A stretch of DNA of 64,000 nucleotides from Pseudoscleropodium purum (Eukaryota; Streptophyta; Bryopsida; Hypnales; Brachytheciaceae), in assembly GCA_963969395.1 (NCBI GenBank), contig OZ017801.1, forward strand, positions 8,000,501 through 8,064,500, given 5' to 3'. Below the pieces are notes generated by a model. That model had not been told where the DNA came from and did not search any database. It saw nothing but the letters and a program-made list of their open reading frames with translations. Each line of letters opens with the position of its first letter. The stretch's first letter is position 1. Positions 35,625-49,231 of the stretch are shown one piece after another. A program made the position numbers and the translations under genes.

Positions 35625-38047
35625 TTGTACCAAAAAGAGATTTTAACAATTTCAAATCTTGCTATACATAAATACCACAAAGACACTCTAAAGGATGAGG
35701 TAATGTCAGATGGAGTTATTGTAGCAATGAGAAGGTCAATTAAGAAAGTAAAGGCTCTATACCGTCAAAAGCTATCAAAGATTGTGTCTGTGGTAGATCC
35801 TTCTTTAGGATCTGAATTCCTAAAAGAGGTAACATTGTTCTTAGTATATCTATCATTTATTCCATCAAAGCCTTGAATTTTTGGCATTTCAGCTAACTCT
35901 CGAATTGTCTTGCTTTAGATTGAGAAGCATTGGAGTCTTTTTATCATCCCCAAGTTATCTTTAGAGATGCTGCAAATGATATCCTCTATTGTTGCCCCTC
36001 CCAAACATAAAGTAAAATGGTTGAAGTGGATGAATGCATCTTGTCTGACTAGGGAAGTTTAGAGATTTCCACCTCGGCCTGTTAATGAGGAAAAGTTGAA
36101 CCTTTTCCTTGTAAGGGCAACTTAGTTTGTTGGTGTAAGTACTTTTTTCGAAATTCCTTATTTTTATTGACACACATGACCTTATGTTTGGGGATTTTCA
36201 TGTCTTACTTCTAACTATGTTTAATACACACATATGTTTTTAGCTTGAGATGTCGACTGTTTCAATATTTGACAACATATGCAAGAACCTAAACATTTGA
36301 ATCAATATGGATGTTTCCACAGAGCCACAAACATTGGTAGAGTACCTTGAGGACTAGAGAATGAAGCTGTGGGACATGACGTACACGGGCATGTTTAACA
36401 AGCCAGATTCATTCAAGAAATTTGATTCCTTTAAAGACTTTAGAGGATCCACCCTTGCAGTGTAGAGATTGCTCTACAAGTATTTTCCTAATATGTACAA
36501 TGCATTCTTATTTGGTTTATGTGGGACTTTAAGCAATATTGGTCATTTCTAATCCTAAAGTTACAAAGTCTTAAGACATAGGCAAATCTGAAAGCCCTAG
36601 CATTACCCAAAGATCTATTTAGGGAGGCCTTCTTTTGCACTAAGTCAATGGATTTTGATATTATAATGTTTTTTTAAATTTTGGATTAGGTCCCTAGTGA
36701 TCCTATTAAATCCCAAGCTGTAGTGGTCAACAGATTGCATCCTATTCCCCTAGTAGCCTTTATGATAGGGATTTTTATGCCTCCAATCTTTTGTGGTAAT
36801 GTGTACTTTATTCTCTAATTGACATATGTCCGTTGTACTTGTTCCTTTCAAGTATTTCATGTTTGAGTTACATGCAAAGAAGGCTATATAGAAGGCGGAT
36901 TTGTCGCCATTTTTTACTACTTGGCTGGATTGAACGTCACCAAATTGCATGTTCTCCACAACTTAACTTTGTCTGTGGACCACTCTCCACCTATAGATGT
37001 GCCCATGGTATATAGAATGCAACTTCGGTACCATGCCGCCCGAAGAAGAGTCTCTCTTCACCAAATTCGCAAACTTTGAACAATGAAGGCAGTTCTATTT
37101 GAACCTAATAGATTTGAAGGTCGCGATATCTAAATCTAAAACTCAATGTTTTCTATGCGATTCATTTCATAGTCACATATTTAGGCTTCTTTACACTTGT
37201 ATAGATAGTTGTTTAGGAGTGGCAGCTATATGAAGTCATGTAATGTTTTTCATTTTTATATGATATATTTACATGGTGGAATCAGTACACTCAAATGTGA
37301 TAATGTCCATAATTTGATGTATATATGAGAACTATTCTCATTAAGTTTCTTGATTTGATGTCTTACGTTTGGGAATTAAGGGGTAAGGTTCAAGTTGTCT
37401 AATCCCATTGAATGTTGGGAGGGTCATCATTCACTTGGTATTCCACGCTAAGATGGAGGCTATGAAAGGGGAGTTGTTTGGGTTTCTTATTGTCTTATTT
37501 TCTTCTAAGCTTGCTGTTTTTCATAGCAATCTCACTTATTGTCTTCTACGCTTATCAATGGTTCTTTGACCATGTCTTACCTTCCTAAGTTAAAGTTTGA
37601 ACTCAAAGATTACCTTAACCGGGTTGATGAAGAAGTGGAGCAGCATAAAGGCAAGCTTCTATCCTTTGACACTGAGGCAATTAGGGAGCTTCTAAGTCGA
37701 GGTGGTGGGGAGAAAATGGAGTGGACAAAGAAGGCAAATTTAGAATTCTACCAAATGGAAATATGCACAGGGCTAGATTTTCAAGAAGTATCTTACACCA
37801 GGCCTTGGGAAGGCACGTATGAAGCTTAGGTGGGTGATTGGATATTTTATAACTCAATAGAACATTCAAATTGGCTGAAGCCCAATCCCACTCCCAAATA
37901 CTAGACAACATATTTTTTCCCCTTGTATGAGGACTCAACTGTAGGTGGCAATGAAATGCCACCTACGGAAGAAGATTCTGATTTATCACTGAATCAGTTG
38001 GAACATGAACAATTCAATTGCAAATCAGGTGGGGCCCTGAGATGATG
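35625..38047 (+). pseudogene. Decayed multi-exon gene of unknown family inside the Mutator-like element
   Basis: Protein-like blocks are separated by intron-like gaps with GT-AG borders. Block one, 35625-35829, ends LGSEFLKE before GTAACA. Block two, about 35920-36132, contains KHWSLFIIPKLSLEMLQ and two TAG stops. Block three, about 36243-36520, contains FNKPDSFKKFDSFKDFRG and three stops. Further blocks lie near 36833-37080 and 37570-38047 (RELLSRGGGEKMEWTKKANL). The stops are TAG or TGA in positions where CAG or CGA would be expected. I recognise no domain. It may be a gene captured by the Mutator-like element (Pack-MULE type) or the element's own lost gene. Confidence 0.4.
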
Positions 38048-38989
38048 AAACTGATTACAATGGCCTTGGGTATTAAGAATTGTATGCCATTTTAGTAGTA
38101 TATTTTTGAAAGTAAACTAAAAAAGTAAGTGGAAGGTCATGTGCATAATTTTTAGACTAGAACTACGCATGGGCAACACTGTTCATTGCAAGTAGTATAT
38201 CTTGGGATCTTGTTTTACCAACGTTACTAGGAATTCAAAACTTTGCATAGTCTTGGTGCTATGGATTTCACCACATATGTATGAAATTTTTCATTGAATT
38301 TCTTTTGTAGTGTGCCTACATAATTTGAAGTTTGAGTATTTGTCACCATTCCCAACTATGTTAGTGTGTCTACTTCTGAAGTATGGAGTGCTTATCACTA
38401 TTCCCAATTAGGTGTTTTTTTTCTCAAACATTGTTGATTTCAACAAGTGCCTGTGGTGGAGGGCAAATCCGTCCTCCTTGTGCTACCTTACTTGTAGTAG
38501 GGACCAGCACCTATGGAAGCCGACTAGATATATGATTTTCGGTTTTATTAAAACTCTGTAATATTGTTTTGTCCTAACCTCAATCGAATTTCATCCTTTT
38601 TTTATCAACTTTATCATCTACAATTTTTATCCACTTTCATCCATATATTTCATTTGTTGGAATCCAAATTCCTAAACCACTTTCATCCAAATATTTCATC
38701 TACCATCATCCAAAATTTTCATCCACTTTCATCCATATTTTTCATCCATTTCTTCCAATTTCTTTCATCAATTTCATCCAATCACTTTCTTTCATTTCAT
38801 TAAGCAATTTAAAAAACTTTCTTGTGAAATTTCATCCATTTCTTCCTAAACTTTTATCATGTTTTCCATCCATTTTTCAAAACTTTTTTTGTTTTTCTTG
38901 TATATTATTGTTCCCCATTCACCAATCTACACTTCCCGCTCACTGCTCACCGCTCCACACTTGCTTCCCAACATTCCTCTCAATAGAAT

Positions 38990-39019
38990 ATTGTTAAAAT
39001 TCCTATATTTTCTACTAGT
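38990..39019. mobile_element. CACTA MITE, right end
   Basis: ATTGTTAAAATTCCTA and TTTTCTACTAGTG match the right end of the MITE at 26852-27043. It is followed by ACC (39020-39022), which equals the left flank at 27901-27903. See the left part at 27904. Confidence 0.85.
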
Positions 39020-41144
39020 GACCTTTCTACCTACTTGCAAGGACTTCAAGATGCGCCATTTGTAGTACTTGAAATTCTAATAACATTGCCAAGGTTCATC
39101 AATGCAAGTATAATGGCCCATTTGCCTACTTTCTCATCTTTTTTGACACACGTCAACCAACTTTTTTGATAATTTTGGCATAATGGATTTACAATTCTGG
39201 ATCTCATTTTGTATCTTTGATTCAGATGATAGTTATGTCAATGACTACCTTTCAAAAATATTGCTTGAAAGTCTTGTACAATTTTGTTGATTTAATTAAT
39301 ATACTTTGCAAATTGTTTCAAGTTCAATGATAACAACTTTTGATTGAATGTGTACAAAACTTCTTTTTCACTTTTCTAGTTGAACTTAAAGATATCCAAC
39401 AAACCAATCTTGCCAAGCTACTCATGAATCTTCCATAGCCTAGAGTTCTCTCAATTTATTTATGGTAGATTTTTCAATTTAAAGTATTTGCATTTCTTCT
39501 TATTTTGTCTTGCCTTTCCTTTGCAATATTTGCCAATTATTTTTCCTATTTCCATGAACCTATAGACCAAAAATTGGTACTTTAGAAAGTCCCTACCTTG
39601 TATAAAAGCATATAAATAGCCCATTAACTTAAACTTTGTTGGTGAGCATTTTCAAGACATGTTGAGTTACAAAATATCTAAGATATAACCAATTATTTTT
39701 GCTTAGATTTTATTGGAGTAAGTATTTATAGAGTTTTTAGTCACATACTTGTAATCAACTCAATGTACTTCCAAAAATCATCATAATTATCCTTCTCATA
39801 TTTTCATGTACTTGTATTCTACAAAGACATTTGAATTTACAAATATGGTTGAGGGTCCAAATGGTCATTCAGTTTATAGTTATGGTTTCCATTGTTACCA
39901 AATTAAAAAAATAAGCAAGGCTCTATTGCTTTCCACACTACCAAAGGTACCCACCTAAAGATTTAGAACCCTATTTGGGGGTTGGAAGAACTTGGCAATG
40001 GGAATTCTTACACAAATATTGAAGCCCCCAAAGCATTGAATTTCTACTAGTTATCAAATTTTCATTGTTATTCTTTGGCTATTCATTCATCATTCTACTT
40101 AAAATATAATTTTTTTGAAGTACCGACTAATAATATGGTAAATGAATATTACGTGTAATTCTCAATTCTAATTTTAAAATGACTCAATAAAAAATATGCA
40201 TATTGATGCTTTACACTATAATACAGATCTATATAGAAATATTCAAATTTTTTGAACATATATTGCATTTGATATGAATTGTTTCATTTTTTATTTACAA
40301 ATTTTCAATAATTTCATAAAGTAATTGCAAATAGATGTGAAGTTTCTACAACTAATAGAAGACACGTAATCACATCTCTTGAAAAATAGATACAGAAAAT
40401 TACATTCATAAGAACTTGTAAAATGAAGTTTGAAAAAATAATTTAAAGGCTTGTCCTTTGAGGGCTAAAGTCTCTAAAATTTAGTAGACTTAGAGGTCTT
40501 GGCAATTGGGAATTCATTATGTTGGACTTTGGCAATATGTATTGACCAATAGGTGGTGTTCAAATCTATCTTTGTCAATACAAAAATCCCAAAGATCCAA
40601 GTCCTATAGTGAACCCTTCCAACTCTCATATAATTTCTCAAATCCAAACTCCAATCCAAATTTTTTTGGCCTTTGTTTTGGAATTGATTGAACCACAAAG
40701 GTTCCCATTGGTTCTTTTAGATTTTTTTCAACTCCCTCAAATGACAAGATAATTTCTATAAAGGCTTCATAGTTGTGTACCTTTGAAATTCCATTATTTT
40801 TTTATTGTGCCTCCAAAATTCTATTGTTTCATCTTGGGATTCATTTCACCAATTTTTCAATTTTCACTTCAAATGAACCCCATAGTTATAAAGTAGATCC
40901 TACATTTGTCAATACAAAAAAATCCAAAAGTCACTCCAAAAATTGACTAACCCAATCTAAAGGTAACCACTAAAATTTATAGCAATTTGAACTTTGAGTC
41001 TATAGCTATGGAGTACTCATTTTCTAATTTTAGATAAAATGAGAAGAAAATTTGCACCTTGATGTTCTACACTATATTGAAAACCTATAGACTCTAGAAT
41101 CCATATTTTAAGTTAGGTTGTTTATTTTATTTTGTTTTATTTTT
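39020..41144. other. AT-rich intergenic DNA
   Basis: No supported gene. Frames are short on both strands (61-74 codons near 40500), overlapping and motif-free. Confidence 0.45.
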
Positions 41145-41365
41145 TTTGTTTGTTATAGTGAGATTTTCTAAACAGTGTGTCTACCAATTGTGTTTATGGT
41201 ATCATTAGAAAAGCTCGGTGAGGAAGAGTGCATGGGCTTAATTTCATGATGATCCGACCTACAGTGTAAAATTTACTAAATTTTGAAATTTTTATGAATT
41301 TTTACGAATTTAAAAACTAAAAAATTACTTTTACTTTTATTTTGACTGTGGCAACGACACAAGGC
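41145..41365 (+). repeat. Dispersed boundary repeat, copy B
   Basis: Same family as 10675-10873, with TATGGTATCATTAGAAAAGC, TTTATGAATTTTTACGAATT and GACTGTGGCAACGACACAAGG. Its GTGGCAACGACAC end (41349-41361) points right, towards the lipase gene, whose start codon is only about 260 bp away. It may therefore lie in the lipase promoter. Confidence 0.7.
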
Positions 41366-41624
41366 AAGCCCAAGCATGGGACCACTGGAATTGGCCTCTC
41401 CAATGAAAATGTGCCACTGGTGCGAAAAACAGAGGATGTGATATTAAAGAAAAAAGCGATAGTAAAGAGTTGGGCTTTCTATTCTTGTGCCTTCCCTCTA
41501 GGATGTTGAGTGGGTTCCTGATGGGTTTTGTGAATTTGGCTTCGTAGATTCGTATTCCAATTGCAAGGTCCGACTGACGCAGCAACTTCGTAGTCGATTG
41601 CTTGCTCTTAACTGAAACTCCTCC

Positions 41625-44600
41625 ATGGATTTGCCGTTGCCGCATTCGTGTAGGGCGCGTAGTTTGCTTGAATTCCAATGTGGTTCCCAGAGTAGTCAAT
41701 TGTTCAGTACACGACGTTCATCCTTTGCTCGCGCCTTGGTTTCTCGTAGAGACGGAACATCCTTTAGAATCTTGCGTTATTCCACCCGAAGAGACGCATA
41801 TAGCATTCGAGGGAGAAGAGGGATTGGTACTAATGAAATTCCCTTTGAGAATTCCCTTAGGCATTTGGGTTTGTGGGTGCGACCATTGCGGCGAAAGAAC
41901 TTTGGTATTGCCCATTTTGAGCAAGGCGACAGGAACTCTAGTGACGGGAATGGAACCGATTTCGAGAATGGCGAAAGGCCTCCTTTCGATCTTGACCTGG
42001 CTGTTGTGCTGGCCGGCTTCGCATTCGAGGCCTACAATACCCCCGCTGTGCGTGGTATCCTCTGTTTCAGAAGCTTACTAAGCGCTTAATTGCCTGTCAG
42101 AAACCTGAATTTCAAATTCCATGTCCAGTTTTTGTGAAAAAATTGTCAACTAACCTAGTCTGGAAATTGAATTGAAAGGTTAGTTTTAATGCCGCCCAGT
42201 TGTGTGTGTGCTTTACAATAACAATCGCTTATTGAAGCTCGTGCGATGTTCAGAAGAATGTGGGTGTGCAAGAAAAGGATGCGGGGGACTGCGAAACAAC
42301 CTATTTAGCATTGTATGAGACTGAACCTTGCCTTCCTCAATCTCACTGTCTTACATTAGGTCTATTGCCTTACCCCGAAAGAACCAAGAATTCTGCCCAC
42401 AATGTGCCTTTCTTTTATTTCAGTTCTTTTCAGGTTTTTTTGGGGGGGGGGACAAACACGTGCAATGTTCTTCACTGATTCTGGAGATATAAAACTTGGT
42501 CTCATCTGGATTATATACGATTGATTGGGTTGGTTTTTTATCTTTCATGAATCCCTGGTCAGTAGGGGTTTGATGTACTTATTCAATAGCATTTTTGTCT
42601 TCTATATTGTGTAGGCATTTCTTACGTGAGGTCTATGACGGGCAAGTAATCGTGAAATTGAAGAAGGGGATGCATTTTCCTGGACTCGATTTTTGGGTGA
42701 GTTCACGAGCAGAAGATTCTGTACCACCTCTTCTCTTCCTTGCAAGTCGACGTGCTTCTGAAATGTTGATCTTTTCTGGTCAATATATCTCGTTATAGTG
42801 AGTTGCGTTTGCTGAATGCAGGGAACAAGTGATCCCTATGTGGTACTACGATGTAAACACTGTGAGGCACAGAGTAAAGTTGTCTGGGCGTAAGTAACTT
42901 TGAGACCCATTCTCTCTTCTGTATTCTGTCAAAATGGTGTTCAGGAAAATAAGACTTTTCAGTTATTTTTGAATATCAATATTCGAAGATGGCAATTAAG
43001 GAGGTCAAACGTGAGGAGAGACCGAACACTTCATTGAAATTGTTGGAAGGTTGCGAGCTGAATATTTTGGATAGTGATATATGGACCTCCTGAGCAGGTG
43101 ACCATTGAGATGCCTTGAAATAAATCATGGGGTGGACTCCATATGAATTGTGTCATACTTACTTTGTCCCCCTATGATCAATCATCCTATAATGTATTGA
43201 AGCAATCCAAATTCACTAAAACCATGTTTGTTTCTTTTCTCTTTTGTTTGGGGTTGAAATCATCAATTGAGGAATTCACCTTGTTTTGTTCCATAATTCA
43301 GACTTATGGAAAAAACTTCTTGAGAATCAGAAAAAACTTTAATGTGGAAGAAATTAGCTATAATATGGCTATATGAAGTATTAGCAACTTACCTGGATTT
43401 ACAGCTTGTGTCGGATGGAATAAGAACTTGGTGTGGTATGAACCTAGTCGGTGGCCATTTACCATTTTGGCATGAGTGCCCCTGTTGCAGGTATCGGGGA
43501 ATTGATCCCACCAGCTTGATGCACTGGCTGACTATTTATCTTTGAACACCAGAACAAGAGATCCTGTTTGGAATGAGGAATTCAAGCTCAACGTCAAGGA
43601 TCCGGAGTCGCAATGTTTGCAGGTTTGTATGTGACTTCGTTTGTTTCATAGTGATATTCTCAATGAAGTTCTATAGACGTATTAAAGTTCTTCCAACTAC
43701 TATCTTATTGTCTTATGCTGATTCACTATATTTCTTTCTGGTCGCCACTTGCAATATCTTTGGATGTCAATCCTTCATTGTTACAGTAATATATCGTTAT
43801 CCTAATACGCCAGTGCTTTGGATGCAGATTGCAGCTTGGGATGCCAACGTAGTCACCGCTCATCGTAGACTGGGAAATACAGGATTAAGTCTGAAAGATT
43901 TGTCAGATGGTATGTCTTTAAACCCTAATTGCCTAAATGGACAAAAGTGGATGCTTCCGTACGTATAGGATTTGAAATAAACCATTTAAGAATGCTTCAA
44001 AGTAAAAAAAAAGTATCAAGAGAGGAGAAATCATACCCTATGGGTTTCTTAATTTATCTTTGGCAGAAGTGAACGTGTATTATGACGAGAGCTAAACTAC
44101 AGGTTTCAGTCGGGTCATACTTACATCCTTAAGCGACAGACATATGTCTTGAAAGTTGCTATAATTACTTTTAGCTTCCACAGTCGACTGTCTTTTGTTA
44201 TCTTGGGGGTTCAAGCATTCAATATTTGATCAATTTGCAGAACTTTTAAGTTTTCCTGGACGATTTGAGATTCAATTATTCATTCACCAGCTGACCATGT
44301 CGTGGGTACTGCAGGTAAGAAGCATGAAGTAGAATTGCAGCTAGGGGGCATGGGTGGAGGCGGTGCTATTCAGCTTGAGGTAAAAAATGTGATCAGCACC
44401 ATTGTATGTTGTAGCATTGATATCATGAGCATGTTCCCCTCTAAAAATGCCTCCGTAATTTCAGGTTCAATACAAGAGCTTTGAAGACTCGGAAAAGAGC
44501 TGGTTCAGTAATCTTCTTCAGATGGGAGGAGTGGAAGGTATTTACAAGAACATATTTGGTGAGGATGGCATCAGAGCTGGTGACTTTGTGAGATCCACTT

Positions 44601-47600
44601 TGGGCTCTTTACCATTCTTGCTCGAAGGCAAGGAAGATGATACTTCTGAAGAAAAAGTGCCACTCGCTTTAGAAGCAGGGTTAAATGACACTCAAGATAA
44701 CAATGGGATCACAGCTTCGTTTGCTACTGATTTAAACACCGATCTTAAAGATCCGGGTATACCAAATGAGCAGACAGACATCAGCAAGGAAGACGAAGAA
44801 CCTGAACAGGATGGTGTCGGTGATTATGTAAGAACCGTTGTGCAGGCTGTAGGAAAAACATTGACTTCACTTGGAGTGGACGTTGGAAGTATTCCGGCAT
44901 TCGATAAGAATACCTTGCAGGATGATGGGGAGACCATCTACAAGCTTAGCTCAGAGTTCCAGAGCAAGGCTGAAGCAGATTATGTTGAAAATGGGTTGGC
45001 TATACCAAGCGGACAGAGGACAGAGACATCTGTCGAACATGACTCAGAGGTAATCTAATTTGATTGCAGCTTCTTCTAAGGAAGAGGATACTAATTCTGT
45101 CACTTTATGCAATTTCACGTATTTAGGATTTTGTGATTCTTGGGAGATGTTTAGAGCTGTGGAGAGATCTTGGGGAGGAGGAGCCAACTCCACTGAGATC
45201 AATCTTTATCACTATGTTCGAATTTGTTATGCAATTTCAAAGTGGGAGGTTGTAGACCACTATAAGTTGACTGTAGACAACCCTATTTCCGTTTAGATGC
45301 TCGTCACTTTGTATGAATAATCAAAACCAAGTCTATGAATAGATGAGTTGTTGGTCACATGTATCAATATAGGAGAGTGCATCAGGTCCCTAACAGTTTT
45401 AGTATCCACTGCCATATCATTCAAATTCTTTTTGGAGTTGAACTGTACTGTAGTAACCACCCTTCGTTGCGATTATGTATGTGCAGAGCCTGGAACCAAC
45501 GTCTGAGAAATTGCAGAATGCCTCGAAAAGTCTGCTTCAGAACACCGAAATCTTTCTAGGGATGTGGGCTACAGTAGCCCGATCATTTTCTGGAGCTCAG
45601 AATGAGGGTCAGGATGGCCCTCTTGATACTTCTACCAAGACTGAAACAATAGAATCTGTTGTTAGTAATGACGAAGCCAAAGCCCTTGAAAAGGAATGTG
45701 ACGATGGCCTGGAGAACGAGGCTAAGCGGCAAATGTTCCAAACTGCTGAGAGTGCAGTCGAAGCCTGGGCTATGTTGGCTACCTCTTTGGCTGGTCAGAG
45801 TTTTGTCAAATCGGAGTTCGAGAAGATCTGTTTTCTAGAGAATCGAAGGACAGACACAGAGGTAGATTTATATGATTATGTGCATTCCAGTAATTCATGT
45901 TTACACATCTGCCAATAGCCGTTGTTTATGCTGCCTTCACAGATATGTAACTCCTGTGTCGATGTCGGTAAACTTGACGTCTTGGTGGTCTTTACTGCGA
46001 TTCTTTGTACGTGTAAAAGTGGATAAAATAGGAGTAGACCCATGTATCCGTGAACTTTCCTTTTCCTTCTATATTGGTTTGTGTCTTAGTTATGGATCGT
46101 TAAATTCGCTGACCAGGTGGCCATCTGGCGTGATTCAAAAGGCCGCAGATTGCTTTTTGCATTTCGTGGAACAGAACAGGTATGCTTAAGTTATTGTGCA
46201 TATTCTCCTCCGCATTCAATGGACATGTGTGAATACCAGTCTCGACAGCTGTGAACTAGATTTATTATTCTTCATATATTAAACATTCGAATGGCTTTCA
46301 CATGATAACAACGTTCGCTCCTACTAGAGCTAAACTCTGCTTGGCTAGAACAAGTTTGTGTGCATTCTGGAATTGGTTTATTCTTACTTCCAATTTAACT
46401 GATATCTGCGCAGACCAAATGGAAAGACTTGTCGACTGATATGAACGTCATCCCTGTTGGGTACTATTAATATCATGATGCACCTCTTTTCACACGATTC
46501 GGCTTCCTTGTTCAATAATCGTATATGAGCTTCTGTATGAAAGATTTCGTTCTGAGAAAGTACTCTTTATTTACCTAACGTTGTGCATAACTTCTCCTTT
46601 AGATATGCCTACCAACTGTACTCATTCAAGTATTTGATATGTCGCGGCTTTATTTATATTCCTTTTACCAGATTCAATCCTGAGCGCATAGGTGGTGACT
46701 TCAAGGAAGAGGTTATGGTACGTCCTAGAAAGATTTTAGTTTTACTTTGCATTCAATCCGAAGGTTTTTATTGATGACTCTATGTCCTCCAGCTAATTCA
46801 ACCCTATTTCTGTTCTACAGGTTCATGGTGGCTTCTTGACTGCTTATGATTCCGTGAGACGGCGATTGATGAATTTGTTACACGCCTCACTGAGTGTCAG
46901 GTTGAAATGTAAAACCTTCTGTGGACAATAGACGGCTCGCTTTCCAAACGATTATTCCAGGCATGCCTTGAGTCTTGTGAGGTATTTTCTCATGAACTAA
47001 AATTCTTAACATTCTCCCTCTTGATGGCAGTGACATCGATGGTGATCCCACTCAAAGCTGGCAAGTCTACTCAACGGGCCATAGTCTTGGTGGTGCATTG
47101 GCCACACTGTTCGCTCTTGAGCTTTCCTCGTCAAAGCTCGCCAAGTAAGAGCGGATTTTTCGCTTTTCTGTTGCTCTGATCTCTTCGTTCTCCTAAGAGC
47201 TTCCTCTGGGGCTCACACTGTGATGCTCCTAGTTTCTCTTCTGGACATGCTTTTGACTACTACGAGATTGAGCGAAACAAGGTTTCGGGCATGCGATTAT
47301 ATTGATTTGCTTAGCAGTGCTTTCATTTCTTTGAGGTCTGTATAGGGGTGAAGGACCGCATGTTAGCAGAGCTACTAGAGTAGCCATCGTGCAATTGGCA
47401 AATAGTGCGCGTATAGATGCTGACATAATTCTGCAGGAAAGCTTTAAACAAATAGCAGTTCACATCGTAAAGAATTTACATATTCAGTTCATTTCTAGCC
47501 CGATCTATGTGGTTGTCGTTCTGATGTTGCAAATATTGCAGAAACGGCCATATACAGGTCACAATGTACAACTTTGGGTCGCCACGGGTTGGGAACAAGC

Positions 47601-49231
47601 GATTTGCAGACAATTACAATCAGGTAATTAAATCGAATTATTAATTATGCACTCCTGCTGCGAACGACTATTCCAATCTCTTGTTGTAATGTCCTCTGAA
47701 CAACTATGTTTTTTTCCTAAATCCAGGCAGTTAAGAACAGTTGGCGAGTAGTAAATCATCGTGACATCATACCAACTGTGCCCAGGCTAATGGGCTACTG
47801 CCACGTCGCTCAGCCCATCTATCTTTCAGCTGGAGATCTGGCTGAAGGGATTGTAGGTCTTCCTCCACTTTGAATTTGTCATTCTCAATTGCAAGGCTTA
47901 GAGTTCTTTAAGCGTGAGCTTACTTAGAATTCTCTTGAATTTTTTTGCGAATTATTGATGGTGCTGCACGTAAAACTTAACCCCTTCGCCGGAATGGTCA
48001 GAAGTGGTTGCTCTGTAAGAATTGGAATAAATCATTTGAGAAGCTTCAATTATGGTTAGAAAACCATAACCTACATTAGAAAGAAGAAATCATACCTTGC
48101 ATCTTTGAATGGCTGAACTATGCTTTGAAAATTACTATAAGTAGACTTTATATATTTAGCCGGGGCACTTAAGCATCTATATCGCAAAATGGTGTGTAAT
48201 TGTCATGCCGCACTTCAAATAGGCCGAAATTATCTTCTTGGAACTATGACCAGCTGGGACTGAGTGGCCGCCCTCCAGCTTTAGCAGAATTTCCGTATGC
48301 TTAACGTTCGTGTTCTCAGGTTGAACGTGACCTCTTAGAAGATGGATATCATGGAGATGTCATTGGCGAAGTGACTCCAGATTTTGTATTTGAGAATGTT
48401 GTGAGTGAACAGTATCCTCGCCATGATTCTGCTGTACATCAGCATTTGATCTTCCATTTGAGGTATGCAATTGCGGGTTTTCCAGATATGAGCGGTTCGC
48501 AATTCATATTAACATCTTTATCGTGCAGATGAAAGGGGAAAGGAAAATGCTCGAAAGGCTTCTGCAAACAGAGATTGCAATGCTGCGTGCTATTCGAGAT
48601 GGTAGTGCTCTAATGCAGCATATGGAGGACTTCTATTATATCGCTTTGTTAGAGGTTGGTCCCTCACGTTCACTTTTGTTGATTTGTTTTTGAGTTTTCT
48701 AGCTAGCTTAAGAATCAACACTCTCGAAACCAGAAACGGAAGCTCAAACCAGTAGTTATAATTTCGAGGGTTGGAACTTTCCGTCATTTCATATATACGC
48801 AGATAAATCAGAATTGTATTTATGGTCGATGTCCTGAATCCATTTGCCATTGCGGTTGGTATACGTCAGTGTCTATTTGAACGTTTAACTGGGGTTTCAG
48901 TAAAGTCAGACTGTTTCAAGAACTTTTAGGCAATATCATAAAGATATTAACTTAGGACAGTGACAGCGTGTCTAAATACTGCTGTTGGGAAAGTGGACCT
49001 AGGGTAAAATTAGTACATTTATCAATGTAGCAAGCTTCTGAACGTAAACTACTAGATGTTCACATCCTAGAAAGTATAGTTTCTTGGTTTATGCCAGGGA
49101 TGATAGTGTATTCTCCACATGACTTCTGAAAATAACTGGAGATCTTGTAATGTCTTTTACAAAGCTTACTCTAGGCTGTTTGCTTGGTTGTTCAGCGTGT
49201 GGAGAAGAAGATGGCCAGAAGATTAAAATAG
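41625..49231 (+). CDS. C2-domain class 3 lipase (putative triacylglycerol lipase)
   Basis: Nineteen exons give 869 residues: 41625-42047, 42254-42312, 42615-42696, 42822-42889, 43553-43622, 43828-43909, 44315-44379, 44465-45049, 45487-45861, 46117-46179, 46414-46460, 46672-46717, 46821-46900, 47031-47144, 47542-47623, 47727-47852, 48320-48400, 48529-48654, 49196-49231. All junctions are GT-AG with consistent phase. The N-terminus is Arg/Ser-rich, possibly a transit peptide. A C2 domain (about 165-280; GTSDPYVVL, DPVWNEEF, AAWDANVV) should bind membrane or calcium. A long acidic linker (about 290-600) precedes the lipase domain with GHSLGG (Ser700), Asp760 in NHRDIIP and His773 in GYCHV, a complete catalytic triad. 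Exon order and motifs match plant C2-lipases like Arabidopsis At4g13550. The exon 17 donor was chosen by GTGAGT consensus and phase; other donors there are possible. Confidence 0.88.

Larger units (their letters stand above)
28065..38979. mobile_element. Mutator-like element, 10.9 kb, nested in a CACTA MITE
   Basis: A 10-bp target duplication TCAATAGAAT (28055-28064 and 38980-38989) flanks the element and lies inside a split CACTA MITE. The terminal inverted repeats align over about 45-50 bp around GTTAGGAAGTAAGTGGGGAG on the left and GTTGGGAAGCAAGTGTGGAG on the inverted right. Several hundred bases follow on each side that are rich in GATGAAA (left) or TTTCATC (right) repeats. Mutator-like elements make 8-11-bp duplications and have long, sometimes degenerate inverted ends. 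No MuDR-type transposase or SWIM finger is visible inside, so it is non-autonomous. It carries a tandem array (30.9-33.1 kb), a hAT MITE and decayed exons of unknown origin. Confidence 0.75.
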
